Part shown: positions 9,127-16,997 of the stretch, one piece after another
Position numbering within the stretch: position 1 is the first letter of the stretch
Layout of the letters: each line of letters opens with the position of its first letter
DNA from: Micavibrio sp. UBA5572
GTDB lineage: Bacteria; Pseudomonadota; Alphaproteobacteria; Micavibrionales; Micavibrionaceae
Assembly (NCBI GenBank): GCA_002425415.1
Contig: DIMG01000027.1
Span: 1-64,000 of the forward strand
Reading direction: 5' to 3'
Length of the DNA stretch: 64,000 nt
Made by a program: the position numbers and the translations under genes
The notes under the pieces: generated by a model
Databases searched by the model: none
What the model was told of the DNA's origin: nothing
The model's input: only the letters and a program-made list of their open reading frames with translations

Positions 9127-10449
9127 GTGGATTATTGTTCCCTTAACATTTTGTCCTTGTGCGCCGGAGTCGGCGGACTTGACCTCGGCATCCGAGTGGC
9201 GCAGCCAAATGCTCGAGCAGTCTGTTTTGTCGAGATCGAAGCCTTTGCGTGCGAAATCCTGGCAACGCGCATGGAAGACAAAAGCCTGGACGAAGCGCCT
9301 GTTTGGACGGATTTGCGATCCTTTGACGGCAAGCCATGGCGTGGCCTTGTGGATTGCATCACTGCAGGATATCCGTGCCAACCATTCTCGGTTGCCGGAA
9401 AACAAAAAGGCAAAGATGACCCGCGCCACCTCTGGCCAGATGTGTACAGGATTGTGCGGGAGATACGCCCACGGCTCTGTTTCTTCGAAAACGTCCCCGG
9501 ACATTTACGATTGGGGTTTGAACAAGTCCATGATGACCTTCGAGAATTGGGTTACAGCGTTAAGGCAGGTCTGTTCTCAGCGGCGGAAGTCGGTAGCACT
9601 CACAAACGCGAACGCCTCTTCATTTTGGCGTACCGTGAAAGCGACCGAGCCAACGGGTGGCTGTCTCAGCTCAGAGAAATTCAAAGAACGGATGGATGCG
9701 GGCATGCCCTTGAGCCTGCGGGATCAGGTGAAGCATCTCTGGCCGACAGTCCGTGTCTCTTCTGCGAAAGGCCCGTGCCAGAAGGAGATAGAGAACAACA
9801 ACCCGAAATGCCGTCTGGAAGTATCGGTGGTGAACTGGCCAACGCCGACAACACAAGATTTCAAGAAACGCGGTCCGAATTCATCGCAGAAAGGATTGGC
9901 GGAAACATCGGTCAACTGGGCGACGCCGAATACAATGGATCATTTACCACCTCGTTCGATGGAGGCAATGCAAAAAATGATGGGTCCAGGGGGAGCAAGA
10001 GCGGGAGCGAAAAGACCCAGCAATTTGAGAGAACAAATCAATTGGGCAACGCCGAATACGCTGGATCATCTTCCCTCCAGATCGCCCGAGGCGATGGACA
10101 GGCTGATGGGGCCGAACGGTCAGCGTGCGGGCAGATCCCGCCCGAGCAACCTGCGGGAGCAAATCATGTGGCCGACCGTGACGGCGCAGGATTCCAAAAA
10201 CAATGCGGGGCCGAGCCAGTTCGTGCGGAACACCAAGCCATTGAATGTGGAAGCTGTTTGCCATTCCCACCCGGACCCGAAGGCGATTGGAACGGAGTCC
10301 CAGCCAGTCTTAAACCCGCAATTTGTCGAATGGCTGATGGGCTGGCCAATCGGGTGGACAGAATTCGCGCCTGTGGAAACGGTGTCGTCCCATTGGCTGC
10401 CGCTCATGCGTGGGGCGTTCTTACAACTGCAGCAAATGGAGGAAAATAA
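9127..10449 (+). CDS. phage DNA (cytosine-5) methyltransferase, copy 1
   Basis: 440 residues from GTG 9127, chosen because an AAGGA lies 10 bases upstream and copy 2 starts at the matching position with GTG. C5-MTase motifs: I (LSLCAGVGGLDLG, residues 9-21), IV (GYPCQPFS, catalytic C84), VI (CFFENVPG, E121), VIII (RERLFILAY) and motif X (ACGNGVVPLAAA) at the C-terminus. It methylates cytosine in DNA, protecting phage genomes from restriction. The middle third (about residues 190-390) is repetitive, with LADSP/LANADN/LGDAEY units, and is the region where a second frame is conserved. It is the first gene of the late region. Confidence 0.88.
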   Translation: MDYCSLNILSLCAGVGGLDLGIRVAQPNARAVCFVEIEAFACEILATRMEDKSLDEAPVWTDLRSFDGKPWRGLVDCITAGYPCQPFSVAGKQKGKDDPRHLWPDVYRIVREIRPRLCFFENVPGHLRLGFEQVHDDLRELGYSVKAGLFSAAEVGSTHKRERLFILAYRESDRANGWLSQLREIQRTDGCGHALEPAGSGEASLADSPCLFCERPVPEGDREQQPEMPSGSIGGELANADNTRFQETRSEFIAERIGGNIGQLGDAEYNGSFTTSFDGGNAKNDGSRGSKSGSEKTQQFERTNQLGNAEYAGSSSLQIARGDGQADGAERSACGQIPPEQPAGANHVADRDGAGFQKQCGAEPVRAEHQAIECGSCLPFPPGPEGDWNGVPASLKPAICRMADGLANRVDRIRACGNGVVPLAAAHAWGVLTTAANGGK

Positions 10450-10462
10450 AAACCATGACTGA
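9530..10462 (+). CDS. overprinted WPTP-repeat phage protein inside MTase copy 1
   Basis: About 310 residues in the +1 frame relative to the methyltransferase, starting at ATG 9530 or 9533 (MMTFENWVTALRQVCSQRRK). It has repeated W(P/A)T(P/V) units, two tandem copies of a 42-residue unit (WATPNTMDHLPPRS... and WATPNTLDHLPSRS...) and a C-terminal NPQFVEWLMGWPIGWT motif. Differences between the tandem units fall almost wholly at third positions of this frame, direct evidence that it is translated. Copy 2 preserves the same ORF. The stop overlaps the next gene start. Such WPTP proteins occur in phages as hypothetical proteins; the function is unknown. I see no strong ribosome binding site. Confidence 0.65.
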   Translation: MMTFENWVTALRQVCSQRRKSVALTNANASSFWRTVKATEPTGGCLSSEKFKERMDAGMPLSLRDQVKHLWPTVRVSSAKGPCQKEIENNNPKCRLEVSVVNWPTPTTQDFKKRGPNSSQKGLAETSVNWATPNTMDHLPPRSMEAMQKMMGPGGARAGAKRPSNLREQINWATPNTLDHLPSRSPEAMDRLMGPNGQRAGRSRPSNLREQIMWPTVTAQDSKNNAGPSQFVRNTKPLNVEAVCHSHPDPKAIGTESQPVLNPQFVEWLMGWPIGWTEFAPVETVSSHWLPLMRGAFLQLQQMEENKNHD

Positions 10463-11717
10463 TGCAAAATCCAAAGAGTTGAAAATCGAGCATGTATCGG
10501 TTGATGAGCTTATCCCTTATGCCAAAAATGCCCGCACGCATTCCGATACACAAGTGGCGCAGATCGCCGCGTCCATGACGGAATTCGGTTTTGTAAATCC
10601 AATCCTGCTGGGGGATGATAATATCATCATTGCAGGGCATGGGCGTTTGATGGCAGCGAAACTGCTGGGCATGAAAAACGTGCCGACCATTCGCCTCAAC
10701 CATTTGAATGAGGCACAGCGCCGCGCGCTGGTGATTGCCGATAATAAAATCGCCGAGAATGCCGGTTGGGATGAAAACCTTCTTCGTGAAGAATTATCGG
10801 CGCTGGGTGATTTGGATTTTAATATTGATCTTCTGGGCTTTAATGCCGAAGAGCTTGATAATCTGTTCTTGGATGATGCCAATGCCTCTGGCGGTTTGAC
10901 CGATGAAGATGCCGCGCCCGAAGTGCCGGAAACGCCTGTCAGTGTCCCTGGCGATATTTGGATTTGCGGCGATCATAAAGTGCTGTGCGGTGATTCCACG
11001 ATGATTGATAGTTACAACGCCCTGATGGGTGAAGAGCTGGCGGACATGGTGTTTACCGATCCACCTTATAATGTGAATTACGCCAACTCCATGAAAGACA
11101 AGATGCGCGGTAAAGCCCGCCCGATCCAAAATGATAATCTGGGGGATGGCTTTGGCGATTTTCTCTACGATGTTTGCACCAATTTGATGATGGTGTGCAA
11201 AGGCGCAATGTATGTGTGCATGAGCTCATCGGAGCTTCACACCTTGCACGGCGCATTTGTTGGCGCAGGCGGTAAATGGTCAACCTTCATCATCTGGGCG
11301 AAAAACACCTTCACGCTGGGGCGCGCCGATTATCAACGCCAGTACGAGCCGATCCTCTATGGCTGGAAAGATGGGCATGAGCATTTCTGGTGCGGTGCGC
11401 GGGATCAAAGCGATGTCTGGTTTGTGAACAAGCCCGTTAAAAACGACCTACACCCGACAATGAAACCAGTGGAGCTGGTGGAGCGTGCTATTCACAATTC
11501 CAGCAAAACCAAGGATATCGTGCTGGATGCCTTTGGCGGGTCAGGATCAACCATGATCGCTTGCGAAAAAACGGGTCGCCGCGCCCGTTTGATTGAGCTT
11601 GATCCGAAATATGTCGATGTGATCGTCAAACGCTGGGAGGAATTTACGGGGAAGAAAGCAACTCTGGCCAAAAGTGACCAGAGTTTTGAAGTTTTGGCTG
11701 AAGAGCGTGCTTCTTAG
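10455..11717 (+). CDS. ParB-like nuclease domain / DNA methyltransferase fusion, copy 1
   Basis: 420 residues. The N-terminus is a ParB/sulfiredoxin-like domain (LIPYAKNARTHS..., IIAGHGRLMAA, residues 19-69). The C-terminus is an amino-MTase (N6-adenine or N4-cytosine, beta order) with DPPYNVNY at 202-209 and the SAM-binding FGGSGST near residue 355. Such fusions are common in phages and modify phage DNA. ATG 10455 follows GGAGGAAAATAAAAACC; an in-frame opening from 10410 lacks this. It overlaps the overprinted ORF by 8 bases. It is complete here but truncated in the second copy at 61404-62144, which makes this the reference for that break. Confidence 0.88.
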   Translation: MTDAKSKELKIEHVSVDELIPYAKNARTHSDTQVAQIAASMTEFGFVNPILLGDDNIIIAGHGRLMAAKLLGMKNVPTIRLNHLNEAQRRALVIADNKIAENAGWDENLLREELSALGDLDFNIDLLGFNAEELDNLFLDDANASGGLTDEDAAPEVPETPVSVPGDIWICGDHKVLCGDSTMIDSYNALMGEELADMVFTDPPYNVNYANSMKDKMRGKARPIQNDNLGDGFGDFLYDVCTNLMMVCKGAMYVCMSSSELHTLHGAFVGAGGKWSTFIIWAKNTFTLGRADYQRQYEPILYGWKDGHEHFWCGARDQSDVWFVNKPVKNDLHPTMKPVELVERAIHNSSKTKDIVLDAFGGSGSTMIACEKTGRRARLIELDPKYVDVIVKRWEEFTGKKATLAKSDQSFEVLAEERAS

Positions 11718-12004
11718 GCGGTGATAATACGATAATACCGCACTCCATCAACGCGTTCGCTGATAATTTCTGCGCCTGCTTTTTTGAGGATGGAGAGATG
11801 CCCGCGTACGGTGTGGGATTGCCAGCCAGTTTGTTTGGATAGTTCCTCAATCGTAGCACCTTTATCGGATGTGAGCAGTTGCTCAACCAAGGCCTTCTTG
11901 GTGATTTTAGGCGCTGGCTCTGCGGATGTTTCCGGCGTTGTTTTGACGACCCCGGCGGGTTTGGCTTCGGCTGTTTTGATTGGTTTTTTGCTTTGTTTTT
12001 TCAT
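11714..12004 (-). CDS. DUF3489 small DNA-binding protein
   Basis: 96 residues from ATG 12004, preceded on its strand by AAAGGA. The Lys/Pro/Thr-rich N-terminus is followed by a winged-helix-like C-terminus, ATIEELSKQTGWQSHTVRGHLSILKKAG...GVRYYRI, that matches DUF3489. Members are usually found with serine recombinase/DUF2924 modules of alphaproteobacterial elements and are presumed regulators. It runs against the late genes and converges on the methyltransferase with a 4-base overlap, so it looks like an added gene or a repressor of the packaging genes. The target is unknown. Confidence 0.7.
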   Translation of the reverse strand: MKKQSKKPIKTAEAKPAGVVKTTPETSAEPAPKITKKALVEQLLTSDKGATIEELSKQTGWQSHTVRGHLSILKKAGAEIISERVDGVRYYRIITA

Positions 12005-12087
12005 GGTTTTTCCTTTCTGTTGTGATGTCCATGAACGCTTCAATTCAAACGCTTATCAAGTCAATAATCCTTAAAAAGTGAGAGAAT

Positions 12088-12588
12088 ATGGGACTTTCAA
12101 TCAGGAAATACGCCACATTGCGCGGTGTGACCGAGGGCGCGGTGCGCAAAGCCATCAGCTCGGGGCGCATCACGCCGAATGATGATGGCACAATCGATGT
12201 GGAGCGCGCAGATCGTGAATGGAAAGAAAACACCGATGAAGCCAAAATCAATACAGGTCTGCCGGTAATGACCGAGAACATGCCAGCCGCCAACGGCAAG
12301 CCATCTTTTACCAAAATCAAAACCGCGCATGAGCTTTACAAGGCGCAGCTAACCCAGCTTTCCCTGCAGGAGAAGAAAGGACAGCTCATCAACAAAGACA
12401 TGGTGAAAACGCAGGTTTATCGCCTGGGGCGGCAGGTTCGGGATAGCTGGCTGAATTGGCCTGCGCGTGTGTCGGCCTTGATGGCTGCTGATCTGGGCAT
12501 TGACGAACACGCTCTTCATCAGGCGTTAGAGCGCTATGTGAGGGAGCATTTAAATGACATTGGAGAGGGAAAACTCAATTTCGATTGA
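12088..12588 (+). CDS. phage terminase small subunit (Nu1-like)
   Basis: 166 residues. The N-terminal helix-turn-helix (IRKYATLRGVTEGAVRKAISSGRI, about residues 4-28) resembles the Nu1/gpNu1 DNA-recognition domain. A charged linker and a helical C-terminal region for binding the large subunit follow. It recognises the packaging start and recruits TerL. Its end overlaps the large terminase start by 35 bases, typical of translational coupling. A second protein of the same general type, with little obvious identity, is at 59600-60142. Confidence 0.72.
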   Translation: MGLSIRKYATLRGVTEGAVRKAISSGRITPNDDGTIDVERADREWKENTDEAKINTGLPVMTENMPAANGKPSFTKIKTAHELYKAQLTQLSLQEKKGQLINKDMVKTQVYRLGRQVRDSWLNWPARVSALMAADLGIDEHALHQALERYVREHLNDIGEGKLNFD

Positions 12589-14578
12589 GTATGACGCGGC
12601 ATTTGTTCAGAACGTCTACCTCAAAAGTTTCACCCCCGAACCGCATTATGATGTTGCCGATTGGGCCGATAAATACCGCTTATTATCGGGTAAATCCGCA
12701 GCCGAACCCGGGGAATGGAAAACATCCCGCACGCCATACCTCAAGGAGGTGATGAACCAACTTTCCACCAGCTCGCCTGCACAGCGCATTGTGTTCATGA
12801 AAGGCGCACAGGTTGGCGGGACGGAAGCCGGCAATAACTGGATTGGCTATATCATCCATATGGCGCCGGGGCCGATGATGGCGGTGTCACCAACCGTGGA
12901 GCTTGCCAAGCGTAATTCCAAACAGCGGATTGAGCCATTACTGCAGGAAACGCCGGAATTGCGGGAACGGGTGAAGCCTGCCCGTGAGCGAGATAGTGGC
13001 AACACAATCCTGAGCAAAGAGTTTGAAGGCGGTCTGCTGATTATGACGGGGGCAAATTCGGCGGCGGGTCTGCGCTCCATGCCTGCGCGATATTTGTTTA
13101 TGGATGAGATCGATGCGTATCCAGGCGACGTTGGCGGCGAAGGTGATCCGATCCTGCTGGCCGAGCGCCGAAGCGCGACATTTCGCCTGCGCCGTAAGAT
13201 TTTTATGGTGAGTACGCCAACAGTGAAAGGAATATCCCGTGTGCAACGCGAATTTGAAAAAAGCGATCAGCGCTATTTTTTTGTTCCTTGCACATCATGT
13301 GGCCATTACCAGCATTTGCGCTTTACGCAACTGCGCTGGCCAGAGGGTGAGCCGGAAGAAGCAAAGTATGCTTGTGAGTCTTGCGGGCATCTCATGCATA
13401 ATCATGAGAAAACCTTGCTGCTTTCTAAAGGTGAATGGCGGGCAACGGCGGAAAGTGTCGACGGCACGGTTGGTTATCACCTCTCATCGCTTTACAGCCC
13501 TGTGGGTTGGTTTAGCTGGTCGGATGCGGCGACGTTATTTGAAGAAGCCAAGCGCAATCCAGATCTCATGAAGGGTTTTGTTAATACGGTGTTGGGTGAG
13601 CCTTACGAGGAATCATCCGAAGCGCCGGAATGGCAACGCATTTATGAGCGCCGTGAAAAATACAGCCAAGGCGTTGTGCCGATGGGCGGATTGTTCCTGA
13701 CCGCTGGTGTGGATGTGCAAAAAGACCGTCTTGAATGTGAGGTGGTGGCTTGGGGGCGCAACAAACAAAATTGGTCGGTGGATTATATCATCATTGATGG
13801 GGATACCGCCCGCCAAGACACATGGGATCGCCTATCGGCTGAGGTGTTAGAACGTGACTGGCCTCATGCTTCTGGTCACGCCATGCCCATTCGGGTAATG
13901 GCGGTGGATTCCGGTTATGCCACGCAGGATGTTTACGCCTTTGTGCGTCAGCACCCGCAGGCGGTTTGGGGTGGTTCGGGCGCACGCGCCAGTCAGCCCC
14001 GCACCGTGGCGGCGATTAAGGGACAGGAACGCGACACAGCGCTCATCTTGAGTGTTTCAAAAGCCGATACGGGCGGTAAACGCCGAGGTCTTCGCGTTTG
14101 GAACGTCTCTGGCCCCGTGGCGAAGATGGAGCTTTACCGCTGGCTTAAACTGGAATGGCCAACCGATAAAGATTTGGAAGATGGCGTGGCGTATCCGCCC
14201 GGCAGTTGTCACTTCCCGCAATATGGCGAGGAGTTTTTCAAACAGCTGACGGCAGAGCGTTGCATCACCCGTGTGGTGCGCGGCTTTCCGAAGCAGGTTT
14301 GGGAGAAAGACCCAACGCGTCAAAACGAAGCCTTGGATTGCCGTGTTTATGCGCGGGCAGCGGCCAGCATTTTTGGGTTGGATCGCATGTCCGATTATAA
14401 ATGGCGGGCTTTGGAAAAAAGCCTCGGACAAGAGGTCATTATTCCAACTAAAGGCGTGGAAATGCCCGTGCCTGCAACGCCGCAACAGGCACAAACTGGG
14501 CAAACAACACAGAAACCGAAACGAAAGCCAAGAGTGCCGCAACGTAAGGCAATCAAGGCTAACGATCCGTATTTATAA
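12554..14578 (+). CDS. phage terminase large subunit (GpA family)
   Basis: 674 residues, the usual length for lambda gpA-type terminases. Near the N-terminus is a Walker A-like FMKGAQVGGTEAGNN (about residues 80-94), then a Walker B-like YLFMDEIDAY (about 178-187). A zinc-knuckle-like CTSCGHYQH...CESCGH lies around 248-280, and the nuclease domain begins near residue 385 (GVDVQKDRLE). It cuts concatemeric DNA at the packaging site and pumps it into the procapsid. It is the second gene of the packaging pair. Confidence 0.9.
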   Translation: MTLERENSISIEYDAAFVQNVYLKSFTPEPHYDVADWADKYRLLSGKSAAEPGEWKTSRTPYLKEVMNQLSTSSPAQRIVFMKGAQVGGTEAGNNWIGYIIHMAPGPMMAVSPTVELAKRNSKQRIEPLLQETPELRERVKPARERDSGNTILSKEFEGGLLIMTGANSAAGLRSMPARYLFMDEIDAYPGDVGGEGDPILLAERRSATFRLRRKIFMVSTPTVKGISRVQREFEKSDQRYFFVPCTSCGHYQHLRFTQLRWPEGEPEEAKYACESCGHLMHNHEKTLLLSKGEWRATAESVDGTVGYHLSSLYSPVGWFSWSDAATLFEEAKRNPDLMKGFVNTVLGEPYEESSEAPEWQRIYERREKYSQGVVPMGGLFLTAGVDVQKDRLECEVVAWGRNKQNWSVDYIIIDGDTARQDTWDRLSAEVLERDWPHASGHAMPIRVMAVDSGYATQDVYAFVRQHPQAVWGGSGARASQPRTVAAIKGQERDTALILSVSKADTGGKRRGLRVWNVSGPVAKMELYRWLKLEWPTDKDLEDGVAYPPGSCHFPQYGEEFFKQLTAERCITRVVRGFPKQVWEKDPTRQNEALDCRVYARAAASIFGLDRMSDYKWRALEKSLGQEVIIPTKGVEMPVPATPQQAQTGQTTQKPKRKPRVPQRKAIKANDPYL

Positions 14579-14588
14579 GGAGTAACAT

Positions 14589-15014
14589 TTATAAGGTATG
14601 ACTGATACTCTCGTGTTCGAGTTCTAATTGAAAGCTGACTATGTCGTCAGGTTGAATGCTTGTAAGGATAAGAGAGAATTCTTGATGGATTGTGCCATCA
14701 ATATCTCCATGTTCAATCTCATCCATAAAGTCTTTGACCTTAAATTCATAGTCACCATCTATTGTGGCTGAATCATCAAATAGCTCTAATGCTTTTTTTA
14801 AGTCACCGACGGTCTTGAGTTTGAGTGGCAAATCGTCTTGCTTTAATTTTGGTTTTAATTTAGCCGAAGCCGTATTCCAGTCTTTAAAACCAAGGGCTTG
14901 TGAGATGATTTCCATGCAGTGACCATGGGAAACATCCACCTGGTATTTATCGTTTAAAAATTTACGGACAGTTTTTGCCTTTTGCTTAAGGCTATCTTTT
15001 GTAGGTGTAGACAT
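14589..15014 (-). CDS. Glyoxalase-superfamily-type (PF20066-like) cargo protein
   Basis: 141 residues from ATG 15014 (GAAAGG upstream; an in-frame TTG at 15023 is less likely). The stretch GHCMEIISQALGFKDWNTASAKL near residues 31-53 matches the short N-terminal motif of proteins labelled glyoxalase superfamily (Glyoxalase_8), whose function is unknown. The remainder is acidic. It lies antisense between terminase and gpW, where lambda-like phages usually have nothing, so it is a cargo (moron) gene. Its product may serve the host or exclude other phages; nothing in the sequence decides this. Confidence 0.55.
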   Translation of the reverse strand: MSTPTKDSLKQKAKTVRKFLNDKYQVDVSHGHCMEIISQALGFKDWNTASAKLKPKLKQDDLPLKLKTVGDLKKALELFDDSATIDGDYEFKVKDFMDEIEHGDIDGTIHQEFSLILTSIQPDDIVSFQLELEHESISHTL

Positions 15015-15209
15015 CTTATTCAACCTTTCTGGGACTGTATTTCTTTGCTCGCATTAAGAAAGTCCTAAAAAGTTGGAATTTCTTTTCAAGATATCTGAGA
15101 AATTTTCACCATAGCCTAATGGCCGCGAGCGGCTGGGAATTTCTGAAAAACCAACACAAGAATATTTTTTTATCATCAAAATGTCAATGATAGATCAGGA
15201 GAACGACGC

Positions 15210-15440
15210 ATGACTGACACATTGCTAGAATTGCAAAGCCGATTGGTACAGGCGAAAGAAGCTCGTCATCGCCTGCTGACAGGATCGCAAGAAGTGACCG
15301 TCAGTCTGCATGGCTATGGCTCAACCACCTATAGCGCCGCCAATGTCGAGGCGCTGGAGCGTTATATTCACGAGCTTGAAGCAGAAATTGCCAAGAAAAG
15401 CGGCTCTGCCCGCCGCGGCATTATCCGCACCAGTTTTTAA
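15210..15440 (+). CDS. gpW-like head-tail joining protein
   Basis: 76 residues, the size of lambda gpW, with the characteristic pattern of a helix, a short beta hairpin (VTVSLHGYGSTTYSA) and a second helix (ALERYIHELEAEIAKK). It completes DNA-filled heads before tail attachment. A GGAGAACG ribosome site precedes ATG 15210. It sits between terminase and portal, as in lambda. The 195 bases before it show only AT-rich DNA. Confidence 0.8.
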   Translation: MTDTLLELQSRLVQAKEARHRLLTGSQEVTVSLHGYGSTTYSAANVEALERYIHELEAEIAKKSGSARRGIIRTSF

Positions 15441-15452
15441 GGACACTCAAAT

Positions 15453-16997
15453 ATGGTTCAACTTTTAGACAGTACAGGCAATCCGCTAAAGGCCAGCGAT
15501 ACGGCGCACCGCGCGGCATCTCACCGTGCACGTGAGCTTTCCAGCTGGCTGCCACCTTTAGGCTCTGCCGATAGCGATTTGCTGGGTGAATTGCCCACGC
15601 TGGTATCACGCTCTCGGGATTTAAGCCGTAACCATGGTGTGGCGGCGGGTGCGATGCAAACGCTTACCGATAATGTGGTCGGCACGGGTTTGCGTTTATC
15701 GGCAACGCCTGATTATCGAGCCTTAGGCAAAGATAAGACATGGGCGGATGAATGGTCACGCGGGGTGGAATCTCAGTGGCGGGCATGGGCGGAAAGCACG
15801 GATTGTGATGCTGCCAAAAGCCTGACCTTTGCAGGTATGACATGCCTTGTGTTCCGCTCCAGCATTGTGAACGGTGAAGCGCTGGCGTTGCCACTGTGGC
15901 TGGAAAACAGAGGCGCAAAATTCGCAACCACTATTCAGCTGGTAGAGGCAGATCGCCTGTGCAATCCAAATGGCAAGCAGGATAGCAAATATCTTCGCGC
16001 TGGGATTGAGATTGATGCCTATGGCGCGCCGCGCGCCTATCATATCCGCAAAAGCCATCCCGGTGATGCCTATTTGGGATTCGGCGTTGATATCAGTGAT
16101 TGGGAGCGTATTCCAACAGCGACAAGTTTTGGTCGCCGCCGTGTTCTGCATATTCATGATAAGGAGCGCACAGGCCAACATCGTGGCAAACCGCTTCTTA
16201 CCTCCATTATGCCGATGTTTAAAATGCTGGATCATTATGAGCGATCCGAGCTTCAGGCAGCGGTGGTGAATGCCATGATTGCGGCCTTTATTGAAACCCC
16301 GCTGGATGGTGAAAGCATTGGTGAGATGTTTGGCGGATCGGTGGATGATTATCTTGCTGCTCGTAATGAATGGGATATTCGCCTGCAGGGTGGATCAATT
16401 ATTCCGATCTTCCCCGGCGATAAGGTTGCCCCCTTTACGCCAAGCCGCCCCAATAGCGGCTACGGCCAGTTCGTGGAAAATGTCCTGCGCCATATTGGTG
16501 CAGGTCTCAATATCCCGTTTGAATTGTTGATGAAGGATTTTTCTAAAACCAATTATTCAAGCGCACGGGCGGCACTCTTGGAAGCGTGGCGATATTTCTC
16601 GGCGCAGCGCCAATGGCTTGCCACCTACTGGGCAAGGCCTGTGTACGAGCTGTGGCTGGAAGAAGCGATTAACAAGGGGCTGATTGAAGCCCCTGATTTT
16701 TATGAGAACAAAGCCGCATGGACACGATGCAAATGGATCGGCCCCGGTCGTGGCTGGGTTGATCCTGTCAAAGAAGCCAAGGCCGCGCACCTTCGGATGC
16801 AAATTGGTCTTTCGACGCTGGAAGATGAATGTGCCAGCCAAGGTTTGGATTGGGAAGAAGTCTTGGAGCAACTCGCCCGTGAAAAAGCCAAGATCACGGA
16901 ACTTGGTCTGACGATCAATGATGTGAACAGCATCTTAAACACCAACACTCAAGAAAAAGAGGAAAACGATGAGAATTTGGAACCGCATAACCGGTGA
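15453..16997 (+). CDS. phage portal protein (lambda gpB family)
   Basis: 514 residues, matching the lambda-type portal family. Recognisable parts are the N-terminal SRDLSRNHGVAAGAMQTLTDNVVGTGLRL (residues 52-80), HIHDKERTGQHRGKPLLTS (about 229-247) and the clip/stem region with LLMKDFSKTNYSSARAALLEAW (about 363-384). It forms the dodecameric ring at one head vertex through which DNA passes. Its 3' end overlaps the protease gene start by 29 bases. Confidence 0.9.
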   Translation: MVQLLDSTGNPLKASDTAHRAASHRARELSSWLPPLGSADSDLLGELPTLVSRSRDLSRNHGVAAGAMQTLTDNVVGTGLRLSATPDYRALGKDKTWADEWSRGVESQWRAWAESTDCDAAKSLTFAGMTCLVFRSSIVNGEALALPLWLENRGAKFATTIQLVEADRLCNPNGKQDSKYLRAGIEIDAYGAPRAYHIRKSHPGDAYLGFGVDISDWERIPTATSFGRRRVLHIHDKERTGQHRGKPLLTSIMPMFKMLDHYERSELQAAVVNAMIAAFIETPLDGESIGEMFGGSVDDYLAARNEWDIRLQGGSIIPIFPGDKVAPFTPSRPNSGYGQFVENVLRHIGAGLNIPFELLMKDFSKTNYSSARAALLEAWRYFSAQRQWLATYWARPVYELWLEEAINKGLIEAPDFYENKAAWTRCKWIGPGRGWVDPVKEAKAAHLRMQIGLSTLEDECASQGLDWEEVLEQLAREKAKITELGLTINDVNSILNTNTQEKEENDENLEPHNR

